A DNA stretch of 64,000 nucleotides from Paramarasmius palmivorus (GCA_037176845.1 JAYKXP010000160.1:1-64000), one strand, 5' to 3'. Positions 44,074 through 55,753 are shown, counted from the stretch's first letter. Notes: generated by a model not told the origin, from the sequence alone. Program-made: numbers and translations.

Positions 44074-44969
44074 TATATCTTTTGGCTCCTGAGGTTTCAT
44101 GAAAACTCGGAAACAAATACTCGGTAAGTTCAGTATAATATGCATCTCAATGTTCAGTGTATTTTGTATAGTGAAAGATATCTTGATGCGTGCTGCCAGT
44201 CAACGAGCAACAGATCTGTATTACCCAGAATCTGACTTCGTGACTCAAGTCAAACACACGCTCGTACAGCGAAGTGAGGAAAGGTAGCTTACCAAGAAAG
44301 AGCCGGGAAGCTACCCGATTTTGCCACTCGAACACCAATTGAGCAAGTCCGCCCAGCTAAGCACAATGCTGCCAGCAAGATATAGTACTTAGAGAAGAAC
44401 AACGATCCGCATGTTTATTTAACCTCCATCATCGCGTCAACGGCGACACGATGAATGTATCTTTCAGATCAACCCCAAGCGTTCAGTTACCACCACTCAC
44501 CCGAACCATCGGCCGACTCGTTTGACCGGCCCTACGGCCTCTTCTTCAGGAAAAAAGTCCCCAAAAAGACCCTATTAACTTGCAGGTCAATAACCTCTGC
44601 TGCCGACCACGTGCCTGGCTTCCACAACCCTACCCAAAAAGTCAAAACCTGGTGTTCTTCCTCTTGTTGCGAAGACATGAACAGACATGAACAACCAGAA
44701 TATGTCTTCCATGCTTCACGGGATCAACGGTACACCCAACACAAAACTTGCCCGCAGAAATCTCAAGTCAGCGCACCTACCAATTTAAAATAGACAAGTA
44801 CACCGAATACATCAGGGAACTCCACAAAAAAAAAAAAAAAAAACCCGACACAATCCCATTACCTGTAACAAGTACACTAAACACAGTCACGTACTACCCC
44901 AACCCCTATTCAAACACACGAACTATCAATGCTACCATCTACTCCCAAGCTCCAGACTCCAAAGCTACA
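44074..44969. other. No confident gene
   Basis: A 112-codon + frame (44455-44793) has no partner exons or motif. An uninterrupted run of about 18 A residues lies at 44826-44843. Nothing else recognised. Confidence 0.4.
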
Positions 44970-47900
44970 ACTTCACCTTTCCAAGAACAATAGCAAACAA
45001 CGCGTTAAAATGGACCGTATGGCAAGATGCGCTGCCGATCTTAAATCCAGCCAAGGTGAATACAACCGTCACGAGGGACTGATCTTCAACCTCCGCATAA
45101 GGATACAAAGGCAAATCAGTATAAGACTCCCAATCGTCAGGACCAAATCGAAATCCCTTTACGCCGGGCCTAGTGCGCCCATCATAAAGAGGAACTGTGA
45201 ATCGAGGTCAGCGGTGTAAAGAGGACAGAATAACGCATTACGAACTTCCTTCTTCAAACGTTCTGTAAGGAGGCGCACCATTAGTCAACACGTTAACCGA
45301 TGCTATATCTACATCCTCGGCGGCGGCGCAACGTGTAGCTTCATCCGAAACACGAGACGAACCCTGCTTGCTGGGCGAGCCATATGGGGTGGACCCAAGT
45401 GGATCCTGTTCTCGGTCAGCAGCTACAAACGCAAATAAGACGCAGCACAGATAATAGACAACTAGAAGCTCACTGCGAGCAGTCCATCCTTGGCGCTTGG
45501 TCTGGAAAATCAAAGCATTATTTCGGCCAGGGGCATGCATCTCAGCATCGTTCAGGAAAGTCCCGATGTTGCATTGCAGTATAGGCCAGTCATTCTCCAA
45601 AGGCCTAACATGAAGCTGTTTAACGAACGATTGGCCTACTTCACGTCCAACTGACACATAGCTATGCGTAGATACGCCAGTGAGCACAAAGGCTGCGCTC
45701 CTAGGCCCTTCCTTCCGCGGCAACTGTACGCATTCCCAGTGTCGATTAAAACCAAACAGCGGAACGCGAACCGGGCTCTTGAAATCTTTATACTGGACAA
45801 AGCTGAGTGACCTGGTAAGCTTACTGCGCCAGCGAAGAAGCGTCAATCGTCAGCAGAAATCACTATCAAAACAAAGAAAACGCACCTCATAACTCGCGGC
45901 TCTATAGCATCCAACAAGCAAGCATACGACACAGGAGAGAAATCATCAAAAATGCCCTCTATATTCGTATAACCAATGAATTTTGCCCGCTTCAATCTAG
46001 GAAGCAAGCAAATCAGCAAACGCGAACCAAGACGGCATCAAACACAACCACACACCCGTTAATCCAAGGCAAGCTCGCGTACAGTTCCAACAGGTTTGGA
46101 TGAATACGTTCCGAATCCAGCAATGGCGAACGAGCTGGCGTAACTTCATCCTCGATGGCACTATCGTCTTCTTCGTCTTCAAGGACGGGAAGAGCAGTGG
46201 AAAATACTCCCGGGGCTCTATCAGAAGAAATAAGAATGACACGACACCAAACGAATTTAAACGCCCACAAATCATCACGAGCGCCTCGCCTAATAAACGT
46301 TAACAGCGACACAAAACCAAGACAACATACACCACTCACTCCTTTTTACTAGAGCGGCCCAAAGAGGGTACGGACGTCTTCTTAGCGCTGTAATCTCATG
46401 AGTTCCGACCGACCCAACCCCACACAATCCTTTGAAAAACAACACGCACGTCGGCAACGACCCAACAGCTCTGAATCTCCCAGCAATCTTTCCAGCAACC
46501 CCTACTTCTTTGCTGGTCTCGCTAGGGCCATCGACATCCATATCTTCACTGCCAAAAAGCAGTGAGAAAAATCAACGTACAGCCACCACACTCACATGTC
46601 CCACGCCGGCGATCCAGGTCGACCCAATTCTTCATTCTTTCCGGGATCATGCTCTTCACGAGGCTGCACGACAGGAAGGCGCTTGGTCTTAGGTGCAAGC
46701 ACTGAAGTGGGTGACGGTAACGTATCCTCTGTATCACTCGAACCCCTTCGTGAAAAAAATATAAAGCAGGGCAAAACAACAACAGTAACAGGAACGAACC
46801 GATTCAACACACGATCCACATCACGAGCCTTGCCCTTGGAAGCTGGAGATCTACAAAAAAAGCGGAAATCAATATTGAGAGCCTCAATGACAGACGAGAA
46901 CCCCTCACGGAGTAGGGACTCGCGAAACTGTGGGTGAAATCATGGACGAATCGCTGTCAGGTACTATCTCCACGGCTTCAGCCTTACTTTGTTGATCCAG
47001 CTTGCCCAAGGATCGGTTATCTTTACTCTTACGAGCACGAGACACAGTCTGAGAGCGCTTGTCCGAAATACTACGAGTGACTACAAATTCAGCACAGGAA
47101 TCAAAAAGGCATAATGATTGCTCGCCTATCCACCGGCTGCTGTTTATCAGGAACACCCGACAATGCATCCAATCTAAGTAAGCTCAGCAACAAGGAGGAC
47201 GAACAAAGACACAGATGCACAAACCTGGCCAACAAAAGAGAAGGCGTACCGTCCTTGCCCTTCGTTCTCGCACCAGTTGCTTTTCTATCCATAGAAAAGA
47301 GCATCGACCAAGTTAGCGAAACGAAAATGCTACGAAAAACCAGACCTTACCGACCACTATCGCCAGTCCGTTTCTCTGGAACGTCATCCGAGCCCGTACT
47401 GAAAAAGAAACACGCCACAAATGAGAACAAACCTTACGCCGGAAACAATGAGTACACTTCACCGGACAGCCTTTCTAGGAGACAAGGTCAGATCCTTAAC
47501 CCTAATTTTAGACGGCGAGAGGCCCCTATGTAACCAGCGATGAATAAAAGCGAAAAAAGAGATCGAAAAACCACACCCGTCATCTCCCGATCCCCGACGA
47601 CGTTTCTCTGGTGACGATAGCCGACTACAGCCAGAAAAACGTAGAATTATATCAGCCAGCTAGCCGTGAGAGAATACCCAATACACGCACGGAACTGCAG
47701 GTACAGCCTCGGCTTCTTGAACGGACGAGGAACCGACATTCGGCGGTGTCACACGAACCGAGACGCTACAAGGTAAAAAAAAACCCAGTTGTCACCGGCA
47801 CCGACAATGAAAGAACAGTTAAAAGTACTCACCGAGGCTTAACGTCAACCACGCTCTCGACTGAAGAAAGAGAAGACATAGATCTCGACCGACTCCTGAT

Positions 47901-48659
47901 GAACTTACAGCTAACCGCAACCAGAACAAGCGAAATACTCACCTCGGACGAGACTGACGTGCAGTCACTCGCACTTCCCTATTTCTTATGAAAAAGAGAA
48001 CATAAAAATTAACAACCACACATACTCATCGGAATCCACGCTACCGAAGCGCTTGACGGGGCCGCTGGACGGTATGCTTTTAACAGCTTTGAGCCTATGC
48101 AAGCAAATTTAAAGAAAAGTCATAAGAAGAACCCGCCACTCACGAAACCGAAACTGAAGAGGTGTCTGAAGCACCGTCATCATCCAGCACAATGACCCTG
48201 CTGAAAGGAAAAGGCATTGTGTCAACCGAGAAAAAGATACGCGCTGGCTGCAATGCAGGCGACGCACCTGGCATTCGCTCCCTCGGATTGAGCACCACGC
48301 CCACGTTGACTCGGAGCCGACTCAGACTCCCTTCCACTAACGATCAACACAACGAGATCAGCAAAACAGACATTGGATTATGAGCTACACACCCCGGTTT
48401 TCCGCCTCGACCACGACGAGTGGACACTCTAAAAACAAAGGACAGTGTTTGAGCACAATGCAATGCAAAGAGTTGGAGACTCGAACCCAACGACATCCTC
48501 CACAACAGCTCCATCATTTCCGTCTCGATCTGGAGCACGACGCTCAGAGGTCTTCACAGCTTCCTTCGCGCTGGACCTGCTGTAATCAAAAGACAGAACA
48601 CCATCAGCAGACGACTGCCCACGAGTAAAACAAACATACGTATTCTTCTTAGCAGGCAT
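44970..48659 (-). CDS. Intron-riddled Ser/Arg-rich protein, many micro-exons (approximate model)
   Basis: Starts MPAKKN at 48659 on the minus strand. The 5' 2.4 kb alternates exons of about 20-90 bp with introns of about 50 bp. Early exons splice in frame to MPAKKNTRSSAKEAVKTSER, then an acidic stretch, STRRGRGGKP, VIVLDDDGASDTSSVSVS and LKAVKSIPSSGPVKRFGSVD; several later junctions I could not fix. The N-terminal half is basic, serine-rich and probably disordered and nuclear. The 3' part is ordered: DLWAFKFVWCRVILISSDRA near 46290, FKSPVRVPLFGFNRHWECVQ near 45780, and VPLYDGRTRPGVKGFRFG near 45190, with PLYPYAEVEDQSLVTVVFT downstream. This VPLYDGR...FTLAG pattern is one I associate with anonymous Agaricomycete proteins. 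Function unknown. The 3' end near 44970 is approximate. Confidence 0.5.
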
Positions 48660-49255
48660 AGCTCAAACACAGAAAAAAATCCGAAAAGTAGGTAACAATT
48701 CGCTACTGAAAACGTCGCCCGCATCGGTGCTATATAACGTCTGAAATCCAATCCTCATCGACCTACTAAAGAGGGATTAGTTTGACCAACAACGCCTGGC
48801 CATATGGACAATTTACAACTCACCCCAAGGTCCAACGTGAAATTGTCAACGTTCGCTCCATCGTTCCCACCAGCTGACCCACTCGAGCAAAGAAAGCCAC
48901 CAACGAGGCAAAGTGGGCGGAACCAACAAACGTCGGAGGAACAAAGAAGCCCACGTCGAAGGCACGTGTAACATCTTTGCGTCATCGCACCACGTGGAAT
49001 ATGGAATCAACGTCCACCATCGAGCTAAACTACTCCTCAACGACACTGGGCTCAAACGACGTCTCGATCAAAAAAAAAAATCTGCACCAAGATGGACCAC
49101 AAACAAATCCCGTCTCGAAATTTCTTTCGTTAACACCTAGTCCAGACTCGGCCAACACACCCCGCATATACTCCCACTCCTCCAAAGTGCGCATACGATA
49201 GAACACGACCTCTGTACCCACAGGAAATCCATAGACCTTCCAACGTTACAAAGCC
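48660..49255. other. No confident gene; possible small minus-strand ORF
   Basis: A 63-codon minus frame at 49030-49221 (VVFYRMRTLEEWEYMRGVL) looks coding, and the codons upstream (RWKVYGFPVGTE) extend it, but a stop separates it from any start, so it may be a gene remnant. The rest is unassigned. Confidence 0.35.
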
Positions 49256-50451
49256 ATGTTAAACACCAGATACCCGGAAGAAGAAGCAGGTACGGCACCC
49301 AAGCAACCCTGACAGTCCAAAGCTAACTTATCCGTACAGCAGCTTGTCTCGAACAGCTAGCCTCCGACAGAATTTCCACCGGATACATAGCATACCCCAT
49401 TTCCAGATACGCAGAGGTAAGGAACACCACGAAGCAGCTCCCCACCTAAACCCTCATAAACACCAGACTTCACCGAGCGACCACCTCTCAGCCTCAATAA
49501 TCAACACTGACTATGGCTCGATCTGGAAGCTCACGCCATTAAACCGGTCCGAAGAAGTGCAGGAAGAAGTTGTCTTCAGCGTACAAGGAATCATCCTTCA
49601 TTGCGAGTTGCCGCCAGTACTCATACCCTTCGGAAGGTGTGCAAGCCCTAAATTACGAAGCAATGAGACATGACTAACAAGCTAAAAGGTCAGCCTTGCC
49701 TCAACATATCAGACAGAGGATCATACTAGCAGGGTTCGACACTCCCACGTTTACCACATCTCTCATCGGTTTAAACCTCGTAGACGATTTCCTCCGGCTC
49801 AATATACGAGAAGACGTCTCCCGACCACTCCCAGCTTTCAAAGCAGGCCAACAGACAGTCGAAATCGCCAATCGTTACTTCACCAGCGCACGAATGGCTG
49901 AACCTGAAGAACGTATAAGCATTTCCGCGAACGTAGACCCCAAAGGTATATTGGAATCGATTAGAGGAGAGACCTTGTTTCATACGACAGAGAACCAAGT
50001 AGAGTACTACCAACGCACGGCGAACATTAACGGAGGTTACCGGTACGTCAAAGCACATACCAAATAGAAGACTAAATCACGTTCATAATACAGATTTGCG
50101 ACCGTCAGCCCGGCACGAATTCACGAAGGAGACATAGTCGAGGTTCAATTTACGATAACACTAGTCGAAACGAACAGCAGGAATCACACAGACATCAAAC
50201 AATCGTTCGCCACCAAATTAATCCTTCGTTCAATAACCCTACTGGACGGCGCTTTCTCAGAGGTGAGCTCAACGAAAAAAACACGATGCCAACCTGACGG
50301 ACGAGAACAGACGTACCGCAAGTTAGCAAGCACTCAACCACGAAAACCATGTCTAAAGCGCAAAGTCGGGCATGGAGACGAGGAGTGCACGGAAGCACGA
50401 GAGAGACTGAAAAGGATGGAAATAGATAACGACAAAGAGCTTCATGTATAA
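49256..50451 (+). CDS. Orphan protein with GDIVEV block, 5 exons
   Basis: Hand-spliced: exons 49256-49289, 49340-49416, 49467-49636, 49689-50042 and 50094-50451, introns of 50-52 bp, 330 aa, every join in frame. Start MLNTRYPEEEAAACLEQLA. The best landmark is in the last exon: FATVSPARIHEGDIVEVQF, then LILRSITLLDGAFSE, a beta-rich block I recall from anonymous multi-copy proteins of Agaricomycetes. It is followed by a basic tail (PRKPCLKRKVGHGDEE), which could be a nuclear localisation signal. A donor-like GTGAGC at the end of the block could give a shorter isoform. No enzyme motif. It converges on the gene at 50654-51487 with 202 bp between stops. Confidence 0.75.
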
Positions 50452-50653
50452 CGCTCACTCCACCGACGATCTTACTCATATGTTCAAATGTATTCAGTCT
50501 GTCGAAAAGCCGAGTGAGCCCACCATACCCACAGCTAAAACGAAAGTAACCATTAAGAAGCATCGCTCTTCATTCCAGACAACCCAATCATCGCGTTACC
50601 GCATCACTGAACTATTCTGAACTACATACTAATAGGTTTACAAAAAAGCAAGT

Positions 50654-51487
50654 CTACTCCAACAACGCCTCCACGTCACCATGGTACCTAAAAAAGAACT
50701 CCGCAGGAGAAACCGCCTTAACGGTGCTGTCAATTGGGACCGCGTCGTAGACAACCTGAGGGTCTTTATGGAGCCGCTCATATATCGCATGAAGATGTCT
50801 GCATCAAAGCTCAGCGAATATTCGGCCGACAAATACAGAAAACTGCACACCGGACTACACAAACGACCTCTTCCTTCATGTTCTCGATGTTCAAAGCGCC
50901 CTCCCGTTGATACTCAACAAGCAAAGGACCGAACCAAGGTCGATTCTTCCCTGGCCCAACCAACACTTGCAACATGTGGGTCACAAAGCTATTCCTGAGC
51001 GTCTGAAAAGCGAGCGTCTGATCAAGATACGCAACAAGATAATGGTCGGCCGGCTCAGTGAACATGTATGTCACGCAGACATCACCCAGCCCATAGCCAT
51101 CAACATAAGGACGATACTGGCGACCACGGAGACGAACACGGGGGATATCGACGAGTCTGGGCGTCCCTTCAACCGGAAAATACAATACCGTCTAGAAACA
51201 CTGTGTGAGTCGAAAGCGCGGGTCTCCGTTGCAACAGTACAATTTACCTTCACAGCATTATCGGAAGCAGAACGATCGCCATCCGACACAGCCGGAGGTG
51301 AAGAGACCGAGGATTCAGATACCTAAGTAAACCGACGGAACTCGTAAACAGCAAGAAAAGGCCAAGACGAGCGAGACTAAACCTCTTCCTGGCCACCAGA
51401 ATTTCCTCCACCGCGCTCCAATGAACCATTGTCGTCAAAAGCGTCCCGTGTGGCAGGCTTGCCAAGAGAGCGACGCGTAGCAGGCAT
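50654..51487 (-). CDS. Orphan 221-aa protein, 4 exons
   Basis: Hand-spliced: exons 51487-51383, 51322-51248, 51191-50851 and 50798-50654, introns 52-60 bp, all in frame. A disordered, glycine/serine-rich N-terminus (MPATRRSLGKPATRDAFDDN) is followed by an ordered domain: VEGTPRLVDIPRVRLRGRQ, YGLGDVCVTYMFTEPADHYL and SFVTHMLQVLVGPGKNRPW, ending AVSPAEFFFRYHGDVEALLE. The MPA-K/T-R opening resembles that of the micro-exon gene at 48659. I do not recognise the family. It shares compact structure and short introns with its neighbours. Confidence 0.74.
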
Positions 51488-51491
51488 CTAG

Positions 51492-51815
51492 ATGCATCGT
51501 ACAATAAAAAAAAAAAAAAGACCCCTCAGGAGACATGCATACACTTACACCGTACAGAAGCAAAAAACCAGCTGTAACTGTTCCGAAAGAAAGGGAGAAT
51601 GGGAAGGATCGGAATCGAATGCTACCCTACTCGAGGATCATACATCCATGCCAGACAGAGAACAAATACATGACCTCAATAAACACGTACGCTGTACTTT
51701 CTACGTGGAGCCATACACCAACACAGGCTCAGCAACCGAGAAGAACCAACGCCTCACAATTAAACTAAAGGCCCCTTCCGAGCCAAACCCGCGGAAAGCC
51801 TCAAACAAAGTCTAG
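51492..51815 (+). CDS. Small hypothetical ORF, doubtful
   Basis: 107 codons, beginning 5 bp from the start of the divergent gene at 51487, which makes this start unlikely; a later ATG (51650, SMPDREQIHDLNKHVRC) or an unseen first exon is more plausible. The C-terminal part (VRCTFYVEPYTNTG, EKNQRLTIKLKAPSEP) has a coding look. No family recognised. Confidence 0.3.
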   Translation: MHRTIKKKKRPLRRHAYTYTVQKQKTSCNCSERKGEWEGSESNATLLEDHTSMPDREQIHDLNKHVRCTFYVEPYTNTGSATEKNQRLTIKLKAPSEPNPRKASNKV

Positions 51816-52091
51816 TCTTCCAACAAAAGCTCCAAATCAATCAGAACAGTCTGTTCCGCACGTACTCTAGTACCTAGTGTCCGAATCCATCGCCAACGGA
51901 GACGCCCAGGAAGCAAACAGAACTACAGTGGCACAAGAAACACGATCCACACCCCAAAAAGCACAAGTCCACGCCAATTAAAGAAATCGCGGCCTCGCCA
52001 CACCTTCGCACCTCACGAGCAAAATCACAACATCAGCTTCTGCCAGCAATAAACCACCCACACCGTCACCAACCAAACCTACGAAACGAGA

Positions 52092-52485
52092 ATGGCAACA
52101 AGCGACACTCATTATCCGAGACCAGCGAGGACCATGCAGACAGGCAAGCCTACACCACCCAAAAATAAACCAAGAACACTAACATTTCCATCAGAAGCCA
52201 CAAACATGGCCTGCTTGCTCAACCGGTTGAGCCACAACCAACAGCAAGTGATCAGGTACATTATAGAACTACTGATAAGCAAAGGTGAGCCACATGTAAT
52301 ACGCACAAAAGAGCTCACACTAACGAGCAACCCAAGGCCCCGTAGAACCGGTTATGGACGTGCTATCCCAAACATCATTCATGGCGGATCTCGCCGTGAT
52401 CTCAGAGGTGTCTTCAACGGAGAACAGTTCGATAGACGGAGACTCGGACTACAGGGAGGACGAGTTAAGCACCAGAGGAGACTAA
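52092..52485 (+). CDS. Small orphan protein, 2 exons, 113 aa
   Basis: Exons 52092-52284 and 52337-52485 with a 52-bp GT..AG intron, in frame. The first exon is basic and proline-rich and ends with a helical stretch (ACLLNRLSHNQQQVIRYIIE); the second is acidic (AVISEVSSTENSSIDGDSDY). Without splicing the first exon would read through into a longer Arg-rich frame; splicing gives a more balanced protein. Family not recognised. Confidence 0.5.
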
Positions 52486-52741
52486 CAAAAAAGTAACTTG
52501 ATGTAGCAGTACGACAATATAAAAACCCATTGTGACTCATCAAAACAATCACCAGACAAATCCAGCCACGAATGTAAACTAACCAACGAATATTCGATTC
52601 GACACTCTACCACACTATGCAGGATCTACTGTCTAAGCCAACTCAAAATCCACGCCGACCACAGACACCTTCAACGACTCCCAGTATCATACCAAGCTCT
52701 GCAATACTAGTTTCACCAAACATCAGTGTTAAACACGAACT

Positions 52742-53400
52742 TCAAAAAGACAATGGCCCACCCAAAGCTGCTCTTCGCACCATAGCCGCCTCGCTAAGGA
52801 CAGTGACCCCCAAAAACTGAGCAAGTCCACCGCGAAGCCACTCGTATGTACACGCATCGTAGCGTCTCAACGAGAAGGGCAAACGTGCCTCTCGCTGACT
52901 CCTGGTGTAAGAGGCGAGTCTGGCACCCTCAACGGCCCACAAATCCGTGAAATCCAAGTCGGAAAGGTCGGGTTCCACCGCATCCGCTCCAACGGGAGCC
53001 TCCATCAGCGGAACGACAACATTGCGGGTGAATTCGTCCGTAATAGACCTGGAAATCGTGTCCACTACCAGCTGAACACAACCTCGAAACCGAGCAGAGA
53101 GCAACGCTCGTCCAGGAAAAGAACGCTGGTACTGAATGGGCAACTCCTAAACGCACGGCCTTCGGTGAGTAAAAACAAAAGCAAGAGAAGGGCGAGGAAG
53201 CGACATACAGCCATATTCCGCAACATAAACATCTCCAACTGCAAAGCTCGAGCGTTCACAGCACCCACGATCGATGCCAAACTCCCGTCCTCCTGTCGAG
53301 GATAGCTTTCTACGACACGACAGAAAAATTCCTGGTGTGAGGGCAAAGAACCGCGAATCAAGACTTCTCGCTCTTCAGCAGAAAGGTATGGTTCAGTCAT
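52742..53400 (-). CDS. Orphan 198-aa helical protein, 2 exons
   Basis: Exons 53400-53209 and 53146-52742, 62-bp intron, in frame. Start MTEPYLSAEEREVLIRGSLP. It is mostly helical, with SIVGAVNARALQLEMFMLRN and RFRGCVQLVVDTISRSITDE, an acidic loop (EPDLSDLDFTDLW), and RYDACTYEWLRGGLAQFLG near the end. No metal- or nucleotide-binding motif seen. It is the last confident gene before the right junction of the 35-kb block, reading inward. Confidence 0.68.
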
Positions 53401-53756
53401 TGTAAGAAGAGAACGTATGAACGCACCACCAAGCAACAGCCAGATATTTAAACCAAATCGCCAGCCTAGTAAGAGTCAAACAAAGTTCGAGCCACCAGCC
53501 CAAATCATCGCAAGAACTCCTAAAAGGAAGCACCCCATCGCAGTTAGATCAAAACGAGACAGAAAGGAGCAGATCTACGCAGACAGAAAGAAAAAAAAAA
53601 TGGTACATCCCAGAAACCCAGGTCCACCGAAACCGGTCCAAAAAGAAGTCGGTCCATCAAAGATCACATGCAAGAGCGTGGGTATATTTGCACAGTAAAC
53701 GGCGTCAAAAAGCTCCCCCATAAAGAACGAATTCTCCATTTCATTCCGAACTCGTA
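53401..53756. other. Right end of the 35-kb block; possible small minus-strand ORF
   Basis: On the minus strand an ATG 18 bp inside the block end opens MENSFFMGELFDAVYCANIP and GPTSFWTGFGGPGF before a GTACC donor-like site; a following exon could not be fixed. On the + strand a 93-codon Lys/Arg-rich frame (53417-53698) overlaps it. A gene starting at the very edge of the insertion would be expected for an element-encoded mobility gene, but nothing here resembles a recombinase. Confidence 0.35.
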
Positions 53757-54687
53757 ACTTGCAGTCCTGCAAAATAATGTTGAATTCTGACCAATATATA
53801 TCCAAACCTTCCTTTTCTGGTAGATACTTACTTCATATGGACAGAATCCTCTCCTTGTTCTCATTTCTTGCATAGTTACTATTACTTTATCGTGTCCACT
53901 TTCACTTATATGTAAAATATGTACGCTCGCGGATATATAAGCAGCAGGGTTTCCCCTAGGAAGCTCTCAAGCAATTACCCCGCTATATACATAGCCCTAG
54001 TGCACCAATAGCAGAGTTCTTGTCTTCTATTGTTGACCATAGAGGTGACGTGTGCTTAGAAAATAACTTAGAAAATAAAACCTTGAAAAGCCCTTCTCTA
54101 TATTGAACTAGAGTCGTGAAATTAAGAACTTTGAGATACCCATAGGACAGAGCTAGTTCATCTAGTCTCTTTGGATAGGATTGATTGTTTCAGGACTAGT
54201 GTGGAGCCCCACTAGATCCCTTTTCACTTGGTGTGGAGCCCCACCAGTGATCGTTAAAGCTTAGTGTGGAGCCCCACTAGCTTATAGGTGGCCTGGTTGT
54301 CGTGTTAGTTCGACTAGTGTAATCAGTGCCTTTGGTTGTCGTGCTAGTTCGACTAGTGTAACCATAGCCTTCATAGGAACAATAGGTCTTTACCCTTGTT
54401 GGGTTCGATAGGTTATTTTGTGTCATAGGAACATATAGGAATAGTTATAGATAGGTTTATAGGTTGGCTCGCGTTGTCTTGATTATATCGAGACCATATT
54501 ATCATATTACATTGTTTCATTCATCGCTTGTACACTTCCCTTGTGTCCTAGTGATTTGTAGACGTTCAACTAGTGTGCTAGTTGATTTCTTGTGTCGATT
54601 GTACGGATCCTTTGACAACGTCGAACCCCACTCGCACAACTTGGCATATATATTTCGCTCGTTCACAAGCATTTCATAAGCCTCACA
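53757..54687 (-). mobile_element. LTR-L copy 3, proximal part
   Basis: Minus-strand LTR starting TGTGAGGCTTATG at 54687 and running to 53757, where the 35-kb block interrupts it. Near-identical to 10411-11271, with a local duplication of the GTGGAGCCCCAC and TAGTTCGACTAGTGTAA words near 54225-54365. To its right, from 54688, lies Copia-S sequence. Confidence 0.85.
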
Positions 54688-54873
54688 CCGGCGATTCTGA
54701 CGCGGAAACAAAACCAAGAAATGACTTTATGCTACGACCAGAACACATCCGGGAGCAACAAAACTATGCCGAACACATCAGCATTCGCAGAACGATAAAC
54801 GGCGGCGTATAGCGCAACACATGCACGTTGGGGGCAGGAAATGACGAATGGGGAAATAGTGGTTGATGGGACA
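54688..54873 (-). mobile_element. Copia-S sequence downstream of gag
   Basis: Minus-strand noncoding tail after the gag stop, containing two GATGTGTT words shared with 17535-17665. Cut off at 54687 by LTR-L copy 3. Confidence 0.5.
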
Positions 54874-55683
54874 TCAAAATGTGTAGTCCGAATCATAAAC
54901 GGCAACAGCGGCTGTTGTCTTTTCACGTTTGGAATGACAGCGGGGTGATTTATCCTCAGACTCTGAGCTGGAGGATTCAGAAGGTTCGGGGCAATTGCAA
55001 ATGAAATGGCCTGAATTTCCGCAATGGAAACACTTGCCTTTAGCCTTTCCTTTGGCTTTGGCACGGGCGGCTAATGCGATGTCGTTGGATGATGGCTTGG
55101 CATCTTGACGGCGTGCCTGCTCCAGAATGCGGGCAATGACGAGGGAGGAATCTCCGAGTGATAAGGTGTCGATACTCTGAATAAATGAATTCCAGGACTC
55201 GGGAAGAGATGTGAGAAGGGTGATGGAGAATTCGTCATCGGTGATCTTCGAATTGAGGGCGGTCAACTGCTGGCGGTAGCGTGTCATTGTACGTATGTGC
55301 TCCTCTATGTCTTCTCCTTCAAGGCACTCGGCACAGAACAATTTTTGATGTGCGAGAATGATCCCTATTGCCCCTTTGGGCTGGTACATGTCGGAAAGGG
55401 TTTTCCAGGCAGCGGCGGAGGTTTCAGCATCGGCAATGTACACAAGCGGCTCATCTCCAACACGGAGTCAGATCGCAGAGAGAGCTTGCCGATCCTTCTT
55501 TTGCCAGGCTTTGGTGCTGTCACTCTTGGCATCTTCAGGCTTGGGGATAATGCCAAAGACGTAGTCGTAGAGACCCATGTCCGTGAGAATGTCGGACATC
55601 TTGATTTTCCAGGTGGAATAATTTTCGGCACCAGAAAGATGCTGGATACGGTAAGCGCTGGTGGTGGCGTCGGCAATCGACAT
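54874..55683 (-). pseudogene. Copia-S gag with one in-frame stop
   Basis: 270-codon minus-strand frame. The N-terminus (YRIQHLSGAENYSTWKIKM) is typical of Copia gag; then WKTLSDMYQPKGAIGI and LTSLPESWNSFIQSI; then the zinc knuckle CFHCGNSGHFICNC (C-x2-C-x4-H-x4-C) near the end. It is broken once, by TGA at codon 72 (55468-55470), where a CGA arginine codon would fit: a single C to T change at a CpG. No protease, integrase or reverse transcriptase follows, so the element is a non-autonomous or internally deleted derivative. Confidence 0.85.
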
Positions 55684-55753
55684 GGCGAAACGGAATTAGA
55701 AGGACGAGAGCAGCAGAGAAGGTCGAGATAAACAAGAGACTTCAGTTCAGGCT

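Larger units (their letters stand above)
18560..53756. mobile_element. 35.2-kb gene-bearing insertion with 3-bp target duplication
   Basis: The block interrupts LTR-L copy 3. Left junction: LTR..AATATG-ACT then AGCTTGGAATGGG. Right junction: ..TTCCGAACTCGTA then ACT-TGCAGTCC..LTR. The ACT is duplicated. Copies 1 (near 10415) and 2 (near 16770) supply the uninterrupted site. The ends share a weak inverted similarity (GCTTGGAATG on the left, GTTCGGAATG on the complement of the right, 8 of 10 bases), offset by a few bases. Inside are at least nine intron-containing genes and a Helitron. I recognise no DDE transposase, tyrosine recombinase or reverse transcriptase belonging to the block itself. 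A 3-bp duplication would fit CACTA-like or some other cut-and-paste elements. Mobility is inference; insertion into an LTR is directly seen. Confidence 0.7.

Noticed and set aside
18560..53756. Starship-type element with a DUF3435 tyrosine recombinase captain
   Set aside because: No R..H-x-x-R..Y recombinase pattern was seen in the outermost genes, and such elements are known from ascomycetes.
17732..54687. Reading the 35-kb block as the interior of one giant LTR retrotransposon flanked by two LTRs
   Set aside because: The two LTR-L pieces are complementary halves of a single LTR, not two copies, and join at a 3-bp duplication.
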